DNA of 64,000 nucleotides from Methylophilaceae bacterium (GTDB lineage Bacteria > Pseudomonadota > Gammaproteobacteria > Burkholderiales > Methylophilaceae): NCBI GenBank assembly GCA_028122555.1, contig JAOHSH010000004.1, positions 1 through 64,000 on the forward strand. The letters run 5' to 3'. The notes under the pieces are model-generated. The model saw only the letters and a program-made list of their open reading frames with translations. It was not told the DNA's origin and ran no database searches. The position numbers were made by a program, and so were the translations under genes. The number at the start of each line of letters is the position of its first letter. Within the stretch, counting starts at the first letter, position 1. Below are positions 26,843 to 37,276 of the stretch, one piece after another.

Positions 26843-27679
26843 ATGAAAAAGAAAAAAACTGAACTCATAAAGCAAATAAAAAATTATTTGTTAAAACCAA
26901 AAGATAAAGAGCAGCTAGCAGATATTTTAAAATCTGCATTTGATAAAAATATGATGGACTCTGATGCTTTAATGATGCTAGAGGGTGTATTAAATGTATC
27001 AGAAATGCATGTAAGGGACATAATGATTCCGAGATCACAAATGGATGTTATAGACATTTCAAAAAAAATTGAAGAATTTATACCTTTCGTGATTCAAACC
27101 TGTCACTCACGATTTCCTGTCATTGAAGAAGGTATCAATAATGTTATCGGGATCCTTTTAGCTAAAGATCTACTAAGATTTACATCTGGTCAAGAATTTG
27201 AGGTTCGTGATAATTTACGGCCTGCAATTTTTGTTCCTGAATCAAAACGTCTTAATATACTGCTTAAAGACTTTAGAACTAATCGTAATCATATTGCCAT
27301 TGTTGTAGATGAGTATGGTGGGGTTTCTGGTATGGTAACAATTGAGGATGTTTTGGAACAAATTGTTGGTGATATTGAAGATGAGTTTGATTATGATGAA
27401 ACTGAAGATAATATTATTGAAGATCAAGAGAGGCAATTTAGAGTAAAAGCTGTTACTGAAATATCAGACTTTAATAAATTTTTTGCTACAAATTACAGCG
27501 ATCAAGAATTTACCACAATTGGTGGTTTAATTACCCAAAAATTTGCTTACCTCCCTCAAAGAAACGAAAAAATTTCATTTGATGGATTTGATATTACAAT
27601 CTTAAGAGCAGACAGTCGACAAATTCACTCAATTCTTATTAACATTAATTTACCAAAATCTAAGAAATCCAAGAATTAG
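26843..27679 (+). CDS. corC: CBS-domain protein YbeX/CorC
   Basis: 278 residues with two CBS domains (MHVRDIMIPRSQMDVID and HIAIVVDEYGGVSGMVTIEDVLEQIVGDIEDE) and a C-terminal CorC/HlyC transporter-associated domain (about 200-270). YbeX is connected with ribosome maturation in E. coli, while the CorC name reflects an older magnesium-efflux role. There are no membrane segments. It belongs to the ybeZ-ybeY-ybeX-lnt unit. Confidence 0.93.
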   Translation: MKKKKTELIKQIKNYLLKPKDKEQLADILKSAFDKNMMDSDALMMLEGVLNVSEMHVRDIMIPRSQMDVIDISKKIEEFIPFVIQTCHSRFPVIEEGINNVIGILLAKDLLRFTSGQEFEVRDNLRPAIFVPESKRLNILLKDFRTNRNHIAIVVDEYGGVSGMVTIEDVLEQIVGDIEDEFDYDETEDNIIEDQERQFRVKAVTEISDFNKFFATNYSDQEFTTIGGLITQKFAYLPQRNEKISFDGFDITILRADSRQIHSILININLPKSKKSKN

Positions 27680-27741
27680 ATTTTTTGAACTAACTAAGAT
27701 TAATGTTACTCTACTGAACAAATAATAACTTAGAGACAATT

Positions 27742-28152
27742 ATGAAATATTTAATCACTATTCTTTTTATCCTTAACCATAGTATATCTTTCGCAAATCA
27801 TCATGAAAGTAGTGAAAATACAGAAGAACAGCCTATTTTGACTGAACTTCCAACTTTGGATACAAAATTCGTAGAATTAATTGGGATCTTAACCCCAGAT
27901 GAAATTATTAAAATCTTAGGAGAGCCAGCAAAAAAAATAGAGTTAAAAATGAAATCAAGTAATGATGTTATTGCAAGGACATGGTATTACCATAATATTA
28001 ATACAGATGAAAATGGTAAATATTTCCCAACAACGGAATTAGATATTGTTGATGGATATGTTGAATCTGTTGTATTCATGAATGAAGTTGATGAGACAAC
28101 AACTATTGAAGCAAAAAAATATGATGTTGAGAAGCCAAATAAAGTTTTCTAA
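27742..28152 (+). CDS. Small exported protein, possibly BamE/SmpA-like
   Basis: 136 residues with a signal peptide (hydrophobic about 3-18, cleavage near SFA). The LTPDEIIKILGEPAKKIEL segment followed by WYYHNINTD and a final strand (LDIVDGYVESVVFMN) resembles the SmpA/BamE fold, in which a helix reading x-V/I-xx-LG-x-P precedes a small sheet. No lipobox cysteine is visible, so it is soluble periplasmic rather than a lipoprotein. It is inserted between ybeX and lnt. The function is unknown. Confidence 0.7.
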   Translation: MKYLITILFILNHSISFANHHESSENTEEQPILTELPTLDTKFVELIGILTPDEIIKILGEPAKKIELKMKSSNDVIARTWYYHNINTDENGKYFPTTELDIVDGYVESVVFMNEVDETTTIEAKKYDVEKPNKVF

Positions 28153-28214
28153 GCTAGTCGATCAGCTTTATTAAAGTTAAAGTATTAATTTGCATATAAA
28201 AAATAGTGCAATTT

Positions 28215-29711
28215 ATGATTTTTCAAAATATTCTGCGTAAATATTTACTTCCTTTTTTTCTAGGGGGAATCTCAGTCCTTGCTTTCGCACCTTTTAATTT
28301 TTATTTACTTATTTTCTTGTCTTTAATCGGGCTTCTTTTTATAACAAATAAGAATGAATCAGCAAATATCAAAAGTATTGTATTTGGAACAGGTTATTTT
28401 GTTATTGGTATTTATTGGATTTATATTTGTTTGCAACAATTTGGGGGTATGCCCTCTTTTATGGCTCTAGTTTTAACATTCCTCTTGTGCTTATTTCTTG
28501 CCCTTTTCTTTTTGCCCTTTTCTTTATTTAGCCAATATAAAAATAAAATATTTTTTATTCCAGCTTTTTTTACTTTAGTTGAGCTTCTAAGAAGCATAAT
28601 TTTTACTGGTTTTCCATGGCTCTCACTTGGATATACTCAAGTACCTCATAGTCCCTTAATTGGTTATTTACCAATCATTGGTATTCATGGAGTTTCATTT
28701 CTAGTTGTGCTCTCAGCTATTTTAATTTTTCACATATTTAGGAAAAATACAAAAAAAATATATTTAATAATTTTTCTTTTTTTTATTTGGGGATTTGGAC
28801 AATATCTAAAAAGTATCGAGTGGTCAAAAGCTACAGGGGAAACTATTAGTACTACGCTTATTCAGGGAAATATTTCTCAAGATAAAAAATGGAATAAAAA
28901 TATGATTAATGAATCTCTTAGTCACTATCAAAAACTAATACTTAGTAGTGATAAATCATTAATCATACTCCCTGAAACATCTATTCCAATTGAAGTTAAT
29001 AAAATACCAAAAAGCTTTATAAACAAAATTAAGGATCATATTGCATATAATAACAGTTATATTATTTTTGGTGCAATTGAAGAAGATAATGGTAAATACT
29101 ATAATTCAGCTTTTCTTGTAGGAAAGGATTATGAGGGCCATTATCGTAAAAATCATCTCGTCCCATTTGGCGAATACATCCCATTAAGAAAATATATAGG
29201 ATATATTTATCAAAATTACCTCAATATTCCTTTTGCTAATCTAAGTAGAGGAAAACAAAAATCAGTACCTTTATTTAAAATCAAAGGATTAGATTTTGCA
29301 GTTAATATTTGCTACGAAGATGTTTTTGGAAACGAAATTGCTTGGTATGACAAATATACTAGCGAGCCGAATGTTTTAGTTAATATAAGTAATGATGCAT
29401 GGTACGGTAAATCTATTGCAGCTGAACAACATTTACAAATCTCCCAAGCGAGAGCAATTGAAAATAAAAAAATGATGATAAGATCGACCAATACTGGCGT
29501 TACTGCCTTTATTGGTAGAGATGGTAAGGTAATCAATAAATTAAAACAATTTACATCTGGAGGGCTTAGTTATGATGTTCAAGGTTATAGTGGAATAACA
29601 CCATATATGTTATTTAACAATTTCATAATTTATTTATTATGTACTCTAATTTTATTACTATATTTTAGAGTTAGTATATTTTTGAAAGTTAAAAATTTAT
29701 TATCTAAGTAA
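28215..29711 (+). CDS. lnt: Apolipoprotein N-acyltransferase Lnt
   Basis: Adds the third acyl chain to lipoproteins in the inner membrane. About 498 residues: an N-terminal membrane part with at least five hydrophobic segments (about 1-200), a C-N hydrolase (nitrilase) domain carrying the catalytic Glu (LPETSIP), Lys (GHYRKNHLVPFGEYIP) and Cys (NICYEDVFG), and a last membrane helix. The ATG at 28215 and an in-frame GTG at 28206 are both possible; neither has a clear ribosome site. Confidence 0.94.
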   Translation: MIFQNILRKYLLPFFLGGISVLAFAPFNFYLLIFLSLIGLLFITNKNESANIKSIVFGTGYFVIGIYWIYICLQQFGGMPSFMALVLTFLLCLFLALFFLPFSLFSQYKNKIFFIPAFFTLVELLRSIIFTGFPWLSLGYTQVPHSPLIGYLPIIGIHGVSFLVVLSAILIFHIFRKNTKKIYLIIFLFFIWGFGQYLKSIEWSKATGETISTTLIQGNISQDKKWNKNMINESLSHYQKLILSSDKSLIILPETSIPIEVNKIPKSFINKIKDHIAYNNSYIIFGAIEEDNGKYYNSAFLVGKDYEGHYRKNHLVPFGEYIPLRKYIGYIYQNYLNIPFANLSRGKQKSVPLFKIKGLDFAVNICYEDVFGNEIAWYDKYTSEPNVLVNISNDAWYGKSIAAEQHLQISQARAIENKKMMIRSTNTGVTAFIGRDGKVINKLKQFTSGGLSYDVQGYSGITPYMLFNNFIIYLLCTLILLLYFRVSIFLKVKNLLSK

Positions 29712-29731
29712 ATATTTTGAGTGCCAAATCT

Positions 29732-29759
29732 TTGATGTGCCTCAAAAAGGCAGTAAAAT
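29732..29759 (+). promoter_or_regulatory. Predicted glyQS promoter with an inverted repeat in its spacer
   Basis: TTGATG (29732-29737) and TAAAAT (29754-29759) are 16 bases apart, upstream of the glyQ ATG at 29785. The spacer contains TGCCT-N5-AGGCA (29738-29752), a small perfect inverted repeat that could be an operator. No T-box is present, as expected for this group. Confidence 0.5.
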
Positions 29760-29784
29760 GCAATCTAATTAAAAAACATAAAAT

Positions 29785-30711
29785 ATGAAACTAACTTTTC
29801 AAGAAATTATTTTTAATCTTCAAGAATTTTGGGGAAACAATGAGTGTGCCATAATTCAACCATATGATATGGAAGTTGGTGCTGGAACTTCCCACACAGC
29901 AACCTTTCTTAGAGCTATTGGTCCTGAGCCATGGAAAGCCGCTTATGTTCAACCTAGTAGGAGACCAAAAGATGGTCGTTATGGTGAGAATCCGAACAGA
30001 CTTCAACATTACTATCAATTTCAAGTAGCACTCAAACCATCGCCAATAAATATAGTAGATTTGTATCTAAAATCTCTTGAAAATCTTGGATTTGACCTCA
30101 AAAATAATGATGTTAGATTAGTAGAAGATAATTGGGAGAATCCAACCTTAGGTGCATGGGGTTTGGGTTGGGAAGTTTGGCTTAATGGAATGGAAGTTAC
30201 ACAATTTACGTATTTTCAACAAGTTGGAGGTATTGCCTGTAAGCCCATTACTGGAGAAATTACTTATGGATTAGAAAGGCTAGCAATGTATATTCAAGAT
30301 GTTGATAGTATCTTTGATATACAATGGACTAAAAATTTAAAATATGGGGATGTTTTTCTTCAAAATGAAATTGAACAAAGTACATATAACTTTAAGCATA
30401 GTGATTCGGATTTTCTCCTAAAAGCTTTCTCATCTCATGAGAAACAAGCAAGCTACTTAGTTAAAAAGAACTTAGCTTTGCCAGCATATGAACAAGTTTT
30501 AAAGGCAGCTCATACCTTTAACTTACTTGATGCCAGGGGTGTTATCAGCGTAACAGAAAGGGCTGATTATATTGGGCGAATTAGAGTTATTTCACGTTTA
30601 GTTGCTAAATCTTATTTAGAAAGTAGAAAAAAATTAGGCTTCCCTCTCGCCAATTCAAAGCACGCAGATGAAATTATCTCAATTTTAAATTCCAAAAGAG
30701 ATAAAAAATGA
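29785..30711 (+). CDS. glyQ: Glycyl-tRNA synthetase alpha subunit
   Basis: Catalytic subunit of the bacterial alpha2beta2 glycyl-tRNA synthetase. The 308 residues contain the class II core: [60 protein letters not shown] and [12 protein letters not shown]. It overlaps glyS by 4 bases. The glyQ-glyS-gmhB-plsC order matches Pseudomonas. Confidence 0.97.
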   Translation: MKLTFQEIIFNLQEFWGNNECAIIQPYDMEVGAGTSHTATFLRAIGPEPWKAAYVQPSRRPKDGRYGENPNRLQHYYQFQVALKPSPINIVDLYLKSLENLGFDLKNNDVRLVEDNWENPTLGAWGLGWEVWLNGMEVTQFTYFQQVGGIACKPITGEITYGLERLAMYIQDVDSIFDIQWTKNLKYGDVFLQNEIEQSTYNFKHSDSDFLLKAFSSHEKQASYLVKKNLALPAYEQVLKAAHTFNLLDARGVISVTERADYIGRIRVISRLVAKSYLESRKKLGFPLANSKHADEIISILNSKRDKK

Positions 30712-32798
30712 AATTAAATACACTACTAATTGAATTTATGACTGAAGAGCTACCCCCCAGTTCACTTAAAAACCTAGGAGAAAAATTTGGACAATTAATT
30801 AAAGAAGGTTTACAAGACAAGGGGCTTATTAAAGATTCTGATATGGTATTTTTTGCAACTCCTAGAAGGCTTGGGGTAAAAATACTGAATGTCGCAGAGA
30901 AAAGTGAAAATCAAAAAAAATTAATCAAACTTATGCCCGCTAAGATTGGTTTTGATGAAAATGGTAAAATTACAAAACCTTTATCTAAAAAACTACAATC
31001 TATTAATGAAACTGATCAAGCTATTTCAAGAGTAAAAATAAAAGATGAGAAAGGTCAGGAAATTTTATTTATTGAAAAAAATATTCCTGGTATAAATCTT
31101 GAAGATATTTTATCTGAAATAATAAATTATTGTATTAGTCAGCTACCAATTAAAAAAATGATGTCCTACCAATTAGAAGACGGTTGGACTTCTGTGAATT
31201 TTGTTAGACCTATAAAAAACTTACTTATACTTCATGGCGAAAAAATTCTTAAAATATCTGCGCTTGGATTTGAAGCAAATAACAAATCATTCGGACATAG
31301 ATTTGAATCTAAAGAAAAAGTATTAACCATTGATCATGCAGATAATTATGAAAAAATATTATTAACAACTGGACGAGTTATCGTAAATTATAATGAAAGA
31401 AAAGAAAAAATATATTCAGATATTATTTTAGCTACAAAAAAGTTTAAAAAAGAACTTCATGTGGTTGATGATGATGATTTATTGAATGAAGTTACTTCTC
31501 TAGTTGAGATGCCAAATATACTTATTGGTTCATTTGAAGAAAGATTTTTAGCAGTTCCTCAAGAATGTCTAATTTTAAGTATGAAAACTAATCAAAAATA
31601 TTTCCCATTATTTGATAAAAGTAATCACCTCACAAATCATTTCATTATAGTTTCAAATCTATCACCAAAAGACTCGACAAATATAATACGAGGTAATGAA
31701 AAAGTTATTAGGCCTAGACTTGCTGATGCAGAATTCTTTTTTGAGCAAGACAGAAAACAATCGCTAAGAACTCTTTCAAAAAAACTTGGATCTATTGTTT
31801 ACCACAATAAACTGGGAACCCAAGCTGAAAGAGCAGCTAGGGTCGCAGTAAAATTAAAATACATTTCAACCGAACTTGGTTTTAAAAAGAATATTAACTA
31901 CAAAGACTTTGCATTAATTTCAAAAGCAGATCTTCTAAGCTTGATGGTTGGTGAATTTCCTGAACTTCAAGGTGTAATGGGCTCAATATATGCTTCTGAA
32001 GATCCTCAATTTAAATATTTGGCATCGGCAATTGAGGATCATTATAAGCCAAAATTTTCAGGTGATTCATTACCAAGCGATGCATTCGGAGACTATGCCG
32101 CCTTGGCGGAGAAGTTTGAAACTCTAATTGGGTTATTTTCAATTAACGAACAACCAACTGGTGATAAAGACCCATTTAGTTTGAGAAGAAATGCAATTGG
32201 GATAATACGTATATTGATAGAAAAGAATATTTCACTTAATTTTTCAAATTTAATTGATAATCACACACCTAAAGATAAAAAAGATGTAAGGGATAATTTA
32301 AAAAACTTTATTTATGATAGATTATCTAATTATCTAAAGGATAAAAATTTTACTACAAATGAAATTGATGCGGTTGTTTCTTCAAGACCTTGCTATCTAA
32401 ACGATATTATTAGTAAATTAAAAGCTATCCAAGAATTTAGTGTTCTGGATCAAGCCAAAGATCTAGCTTCAGCAAACAAAAGAGTATCGAATATACTTAT
32501 AAAATTTTCTGGGGTATTTAAAGAAGTAGATGAATCACTTTTAGAGGAGATTGAAGAAATCCAACTTTTTAAAACCATAACGAAACTTAACCCAACAATA
32601 ATTGAAGCCTTAAAAAACAAAAACTTTATTCAAGCCTTGAATTCATTAGTTGACTTAAAAAATCCTATTGATGAATTTTTCGATAATGTTATGGTTAATT
32701 CTAAAGAAGAGAAAATAAAAATTAATAGGCATAATTTATTAAATCAACTACATATTTCTTTAAATAGTGTGGCTGATATTTCTAAATTAGCTAATTAA
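30708..32798 (+). CDS. glyS: Glycyl-tRNA synthetase beta subunit
   Basis: tRNA-recognition subunit partnering GlyQ. The 696 residues fit the family. Recognisable parts are [15 protein letters not shown] at the start, [37 protein letters not shown], an HD-like [17 protein letters not shown] and the [15 protein letters not shown] motif. The 4-base overlap with glyQ should enforce balanced expression. Confidence 0.96.
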   Translation: MKLNTLLIEFMTEELPPSSLKNLGEKFGQLIKEGLQDKGLIKDSDMVFFATPRRLGVKILNVAEKSENQKKLIKLMPAKIGFDENGKITKPLSKKLQSINETDQAISRVKIKDEKGQEILFIEKNIPGINLEDILSEIINYCISQLPIKKMMSYQLEDGWTSVNFVRPIKNLLILHGEKILKISALGFEANNKSFGHRFESKEKVLTIDHADNYEKILLTTGRVIVNYNERKEKIYSDIILATKKFKKELHVVDDDDLLNEVTSLVEMPNILIGSFEERFLAVPQECLILSMKTNQKYFPLFDKSNHLTNHFIIVSNLSPKDSTNIIRGNEKVIRPRLADAEFFFEQDRKQSLRTLSKKLGSIVYHNKLGTQAERAARVAVKLKYISTELGFKKNINYKDFALISKADLLSLMVGEFPELQGVMGSIYASEDPQFKYLASAIEDHYKPKFSGDSLPSDAFGDYAALAEKFETLIGLFSINEQPTGDKDPFSLRRNAIGIIRILIEKNISLNFSNLIDNHTPKDKKDVRDNLKNFIYDRLSNYLKDKNFTTNEIDAVVSSRPCYLNDIISKLKAIQEFSVLDQAKDLASANKRVSNILIKFSGVFKEVDESLLEEIEEIQLFKTITKLNPTIIEALKNKNFIQALNSLVDLKNPIDEFFDNVMVNSKEEKIKINRHNLLNQLHISLNSVADISKLAN

Positions 32799-32800
32799 AA

Positions 32801-33337
32801 ATGAAATTAGTTATCTTAGATAGAGATGGAGTGATAAATCAAGATAGTGTTCATTATATTAAGAGTCCTAATGAATGGATACCAATTCCAAATAGCCTCG
32901 AATCAATTGCAAGATTAAATCAACATGGATTTAGTATTATCATTGCAACTAATCAATCAGGTATAGGAAGAGGACTTTTTGATATTGAAACAATGAATGC
33001 AGTTAATAAGAAGATGTTAGATTTAATAGCTCAAGTTGGTGGGCATATTGATGCTATTTTTTATTGCCCCCATACTGAAGATGTGAATTGTAAGTGCCGT
33101 AAACCTAGGTCTGGGATGCTTGAAGAAATTAGTACCCGTTTTGGTACTAACTTAAAAAATATTCCTGCTATTGGTGATGCTCCAAGAGACTTAATAGCCT
33201 ATGAATCAGTAGGTGCTCAACCAATCTTAGTTAAGACTGGAAAGGGAGAGGAGACATTTGAAAAAAATTCTTACCCTAAAAATACATGGATATTTAATGA
33301 TCTTTCAGAAGCAGTTGATAAGATTCTTAAAAGATAG
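32801..33337 (+). CDS. gmhB: D-glycero-beta-D-manno-heptose 1,7-bisphosphate 7-phosphatase GmhB
   Basis: HAD phosphatase of ADP-heptose synthesis for the LPS inner core. The 178 residues have the nucleophile motif LDRDGVIN, ATNQSGIGRG, the zinc-binding CPHTEDVNCKCRKP loop and GDAPRDLIA. It starts 2 bases after glyS and is flush with plsC. Its presence implies heptose-containing LPS. Confidence 0.93.
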   Translation: MKLVILDRDGVINQDSVHYIKSPNEWIPIPNSLESIARLNQHGFSIIIATNQSGIGRGLFDIETMNAVNKKMLDLIAQVGGHIDAIFYCPHTEDVNCKCRKPRSGMLEEISTRFGTNLKNIPAIGDAPRDLIAYESVGAQPILVKTGKGEETFEKNSYPKNTWIFNDLSEAVDKILKR

Positions 33338-34045
33338 ATGATTTTATTAAGATCTATAGTTTTTCAAATAGGTATGTGGGCTTTTACAATCCCATTTACA
33401 ATTATTTCAATCATGACTTTTCCTTTCTCGCCAATTACTCGTTATAAATTTATTTCATTATGGGCTAAGGCAATATTGTTTTGGCTAAGGATATCTTGTA
33501 ATATAAAATTCAAAGTAAATGGATTGAAAAATATACCTAAAGAGCCATTTATGATTTTATCCAAACACCAATCAGCTTGGGAGACCTTAGCATTCCAAAA
33601 AATTTTTCCTCCACAAGTATGGGTGCTTAAGAGAGAACTTTTATGGATACCTTTTTTTGGCTGGGGCTTAGCTATGACATCACCTATTGCAATAAACAGA
33701 AAAGCTGGAAAAAGAGCTTTAGAACAAATGCTAAAAAAAGGTCTTGACAGAATAAAGAAAGGATTTTGTATTGTTATTTTTCCAGAAGGTACAAGAATCA
33801 AACCCAATGAAATTGGTAAATATCATATTGGGGGAGCTTGGTTAGCAAAACAAGCTAAATTAAATATTATCCCTGTAGCCCATAATGCTGGATATCTTTG
33901 GCCAAAAAATTCATTTATTAAAAAACCAGGAACAATTATTGTATCAATAGGTTCAGTAATTAATACGTCAGCTATCTCATCAGAGGAAGCAAATAAAATT
34001 ACTAAAAATTGGATTGAATCAGAAATGTTAAAAATAAATGTTTAG
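33338..34045 (+). CDS. plsC: 1-acyl-sn-glycerol-3-phosphate acyltransferase (PlsC family)
   Basis: Acylates lysophosphatidic acid or a related lysophospholipid. The 235 residues have an N-terminal membrane helix (about 4-28). The active-site box is KHQSAWE, i.e. H-x4-E rather than the textbook H-x4-D, a variant also found in gammaproteobacterial homologues. The second box is FPEGTRIKP. It follows gmhB with no gap and overlaps the next gene by 8 bases. Confidence 0.91.
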   Translation: MILLRSIVFQIGMWAFTIPFTIISIMTFPFSPITRYKFISLWAKAILFWLRISCNIKFKVNGLKNIPKEPFMILSKHQSAWETLAFQKIFPPQVWVLKRELLWIPFFGWGLAMTSPIAINRKAGKRALEQMLKKGLDRIKKGFCIVIFPEGTRIKPNEIGKYHIGGAWLAKQAKLNIIPVAHNAGYLWPKNSFIKKPGTIIVSIGSVINTSAISSEEANKITKNWIESEMLKINV

Positions 34046-34754
34046 TATATATGATACTAAAGAGCTTAAAATGCCTGATGGATCATTGATCGATTATGAA
34101 TTAATTAAAAAATATAGGCGAACATTAACTATAAAAATTACACCGAAAGGTCTTATTGTTAATGCGCCAATTTTAATGTCAAATCATAAAATTAACCTAT
34201 TACTAGAAAAAAAATCAAAATGGATTCAAAAAAAACTTTTATTAACTACTCATAAAGAAGAACCTTTTGATATTCGTACTGGAGAGAAATTTAAAATATT
34301 TGATAAGGAAATATTTATTACTTTAAAACAAGGAGTTAATAATATATCTATAGAAGACGATAGGTGTATCTTAAGCTTTAAAAATTTATCAGAGCAACAA
34401 AAAATTAAAAAATTTTTTCTATCTTGGATTAAAAAATATGCTCTTAAATATTTCTCACAAAGAGTTAAAAATCTATGTATAAAAAATAATTTAAAAGTAC
34501 AAGCTATATTATTGTCAAATGCTAAAACAAGATGGGGAACTTGTAATAGTAAAAAAGAAATCAGGCTAAACTGGCGATTAATTCAATCACCACAATATGT
34601 AATTGATTATGTTATTTGTCATGAATTATCTCATTTGAAGTTTATGAATCATTCGAATAATTTCTGGCAGCAAGTCCAATTATTGTTTCCAAACTACAAA
34701 GAAGCAGAATTGTACCTAAAAGAAAATGGATTTAAGCTCTATAGAATAGACTAA
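34038..34754 (+). CDS. YgjP-like zinc metallopeptidase (M48/DUF45)
   Basis: 238 residues of the YgjP/WLM family. The HExxH zinc site lies in YVICHELSHLKFMNHSNNFW with a following Asn/Trp pattern, and NAKTRWGTCNSKKEIRLNWRLIQ is the typical upstream block. It is a putative soluble zinc protease of unknown substrate. The stop overlaps that of the convergent SCO gene by 4 bases. Confidence 0.88.
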   Translation: MFSIYDTKELKMPDGSLIDYELIKKYRRTLTIKITPKGLIVNAPILMSNHKINLLLEKKSKWIQKKLLLTTHKEEPFDIRTGEKFKIFDKEIFITLKQGVNNISIEDDRCILSFKNLSEQQKIKKFFLSWIKKYALKYFSQRVKNLCIKNNLKVQAILLSNAKTRWGTCNSKKEIRLNWRLIQSPQYVIDYVICHELSHLKFMNHSNNFWQQVQLLFPNYKEAELYLKENGFKLYRID

Positions 34755-35317
34755 AATAACTTTTTAATGTCCTCAACAATTAATTTAACCTCAGACCCAT
34801 ACGAATGACGAACTCTAATTCTCCCCTCTTTATCTAATAAATATAAGCCAGATGAGTGATCAATCGTATATGAACTACCTTGTATAACCTTTTTTCTGTA
34901 AACCTTATACTGCTGAGCAATCTTTTCAATATTTTCTATAGTGCCAGTAAGCCCAATAAATGATGGGTCAAAAGATGGTATGAATTTACTAAGTAACTCT
35001 GGTGTATCTCTTTCTGGATCAAGTGAAATAAATAAAACTTCTAACTGATTAGAATTTTCTCCAAGTTTTGACTTAATATTTTTAAGCTCAAGCATTGTCG
35101 TAGGACATATATCAGGACAACTAACAAACCCAAAAAATATTGCTATTACTTTGCCTTTAAAATCATTTATATTTTTTTCTTTTCCTTTATGAGAAGTCAG
35201 TTCAAAATAAGAATCTAATTCATATTTCGTAAAATCTGAACCATTAAAAGTCAAATTATTGTTAGAACAAGACAATAAAGTAGATAATAGTAGTAAAATA
35301 ATAAAAAATTTTTTCAT
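34751..35317 (-). CDS. SCO1/SenC family copper chaperone lipoprotein
   Basis: Thioredoxin-fold copper protein that metallates the CuA site of cytochrome oxidase or acts in redox defence. The 188 residues have a lipoprotein signal (lipobox LLSC, Cys17), the copper motif CPDICPTT and the distant His in YTIDHSSGLYLLD. No oxidase genes are in the window. It is convergent with the ygjP-like gene. Confidence 0.93.
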   Translation of the reverse strand: MKKFFIILLLLSTLLSCSNNNLTFNGSDFTKYELDSYFELTSHKGKEKNINDFKGKVIAIFFGFVSCPDICPTTMLELKNIKSKLGENSNQLEVLFISLDPERDTPELLSKFIPSFDPSFIGLTGTIENIEKIAQQYKVYRKKVIQGSSYTIDHSSGLYLLDKEGRIRVRHSYGSEVKLIVEDIKKLF

Positions 35318-35423
35318 ATATAATTTCTTTAAAATTAGTTTTCATTTTATCATGCTAACTAAAAGTCATTTAAGATATCCTGATATAGGACAAAGAAATG
35401 TTTTAAAGGTTTAAAGGGGCATT

Positions 35424-36359
35424 ATGGCAATACCACAGACAATGGAAGATCGTGATGGGCTTATTTGGTTTAATGATAAGTTTGTACCATGGCGAGAAGC
35501 AAAAACCCACGTTCTTACTCATACTCTTCACTATGGACTTGGGGTTTTTGAAGGTGTAAGAGCTTATGAAACAAAAAAAGGTGCTGCAATTTTTAGATTA
35601 GAAGATCATACAAAAAGATTATTTAATTCTGCACATATAGTAGGAATGAAAATACCTTTTGATTCTAATAAAATAAATGAAGCTCAAAAAAAATCAATTA
35701 GTGAAAATAAATTAAAGTCTGGCTACATAAGACCTATGGTTTTTTATGGTGCAGAAGCAATGGGTATTTCTGCAAAAGAATTATCTACAAATGTTATAGT
35801 TGCGGCATGGAACTGGGGAGCCTACATGGGTCAAGAAGCCCTTGAATCTGGTATTAAAGTTAAAACATCTTCATTTTCAAGACATCATGTAAATAGCACA
35901 ATGACCAAAGCTAAAGCTAACGGAAATTATATGAATTCAATATTAGCTCATCAAGAAGCAACAACTGATGGCTATGATGAAGCATTACTTTTAGATACCC
36001 AAGGTTTTATTGCTGAAGGTACTGGAGAAAATATTTTTTTAGTTAAGCATGGAAAACTTTATACACCTACGCTGAGTAGCGCTTTGGAAGGTATTACAAG
36101 AGATACCGTTATTACTATTGCAAAAAATTTAAATGTCGAAGTAATCGAAAAAAGTATCACACGTGATGAAGTTTACACAGCTGATGAAGCTTTTTTTACA
36201 GGTACTGCAGCAGAAGTTACTCCAATTAGAGAACTTGATAAAAGAAAGATTGGCAAAGGCACAAGAGGTGATTTAACTGAAGCAATACAAAAAATTTATT
36301 TTGATACTGTTAAAGGAATCAATTTAGAGTATGAACACTGGCTCACTTATATTGATTAA
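35424..36359 (+). CDS. ilvE: Branched-chain-amino-acid aminotransferase
   Basis: PLP enzyme of fold type IV completing Ile, Leu and Val synthesis. The 311 residues include LHYGLGVFEGVRAYET, the PLP lysine in TMTKAKANGNYMNS, and EGTGENIFLVKHG with TPTLSSALEGITRDT. The ATG has AAAGGGGC upstream. The upstream 106-base gap, divergent from the SCO gene, includes the small palindrome CCTGATATAGG (about 35378-35388) of unknown meaning. Confidence 0.96.
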   Translation: MAIPQTMEDRDGLIWFNDKFVPWREAKTHVLTHTLHYGLGVFEGVRAYETKKGAAIFRLEDHTKRLFNSAHIVGMKIPFDSNKINEAQKKSISENKLKSGYIRPMVFYGAEAMGISAKELSTNVIVAAWNWGAYMGQEALESGIKVKTSSFSRHHVNSTMTKAKANGNYMNSILAHQEATTDGYDEALLLDTQGFIAEGTGENIFLVKHGKLYTPTLSSALEGITRDTVITIAKNLNVEVIEKSITRDEVYTADEAFFTGTAAEVTPIRELDKRKIGKGTRGDLTEAIQKIYFDTVKGINLEYEHWLTYID

Positions 36360-36363
36360 AAAT

Positions 36364-36381
36364 TAGAATGTCCATATTCTA
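36364..36381. terminator. Weak hairpin between convergent ilvE and murI
   Basis: TAGAAT (36364-36369) and ATTCTA (36376-36381) form a six-pair, AT-rich stem around a 6-base loop in the 43-base gap between two convergent genes. There is no real T-run. A shared terminator is expected here from layout, but the stem is weak. Confidence 0.3.
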
Positions 36382-36402
36382 TAAAATTTGCTATATCTAA
36401 TA

Positions 36403-37206
36403 TTACTTCCAATGACCTTGATAGCTATATTCAAAATTTGGATTTGTAATTAAAGATCTAATAATAGTTTCCATTTTCAGATTTTCACTATTAGTAAAAA
36501 TTAAATGATTTTTATTATTTAATTTATTTTGTAAAGAAAATCTATCTAATTCATGTTTGACCTGCTTAGCAACTGCTAAGCCTGTATCAATTATTTTAAC
36601 TTTTGATCCCATAATATTTTCAATTAGCTTTCGTATAAAAATATAATGAGTGCAACCTAAAACAACAGTATCGACTTTCCTTTCAATTAATGGATTTAAA
36701 TATTTTTGAATTAAATTCTTTGTTGATGAGCTATTAATATTTCCCTCTTCTATAAGCTCAACTAAGCCTGGGCAAGGCTGTGTATAAAAATCAATATTAC
36801 CTGAATATGATTCTAATAATGCTGAAAATTTTGTACTACCCAATGTTCCATTGGTAGCCAAAACTCCAACTTTTTTACAAATAGTTGCCTGAGTAGCTGG
36901 TTTTATTGCTGGCTCCATACCTATAATAGGCACTTGAAACACTTGACGAAGATTATTAATAGATGAGGCAGTAGCAGTATTGCAAGCCATTACAATTAAT
37001 TTAGCAGATTGTTCTTTAATTAAAAAATTAATGGCCGCTTTGGATCTTTCAGTAATAAATTCGTTACTTTTTATTCCATATGGTGCATTTAGTGAATCTG
37101 CTAAGTAAGCTAAACTTTCATTTGGAAGCAAGCATTGAATGTGCGACATTACAGATATACCACCCACTCCAGAGTCAAAAATTCCTATTGGTTGTATGTT
37201 TTTCAT
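36403..37206 (-). CDS. murI: Glutamate racemase MurI
   Basis: Supplies D-glutamate for peptidoglycan. The 267 residues have IGIFDSGVGGISVM, the two catalytic cysteines (ACNTATASS and LGCTHY) and EPAIKPA. The family and length are as expected. It is divergent from the cobalamin adenosyltransferase gene, with a 70-base gap. Confidence 0.95.
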   Translation of the reverse strand: MKNIQPIGIFDSGVGGISVMSHIQCLLPNESLAYLADSLNAPYGIKSNEFITERSKAAINFLIKEQSAKLIVMACNTATASSINNLRQVFQVPIIGMEPAIKPATQATICKKVGVLATNGTLGSTKFSALLESYSGNIDFYTQPCPGLVELIEEGNINSSSTKNLIQKYLNPLIERKVDTVVLGCTHYIFIRKLIENIMGSKVKIIDTGLAVAKQVKHELDRFSLQNKLNNKNHLIFTNSENLKMETIIRSLITNPNFEYSYQGHWK

Positions 37207-37276
37207 TCTGTTTGTAATTATAGAGATAAAAATAATAAATAAAGTAGGTTAATGTAGAATAATACAATGGAAAATT

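Noticed and set aside
33338-34045. PlsC active site H-x4-E instead of H-x4-D taken as a sign of inactivity
   Set aside because: The KHQSAWE form is known in gammaproteobacterial relatives, so it is not evidence for loss of function.
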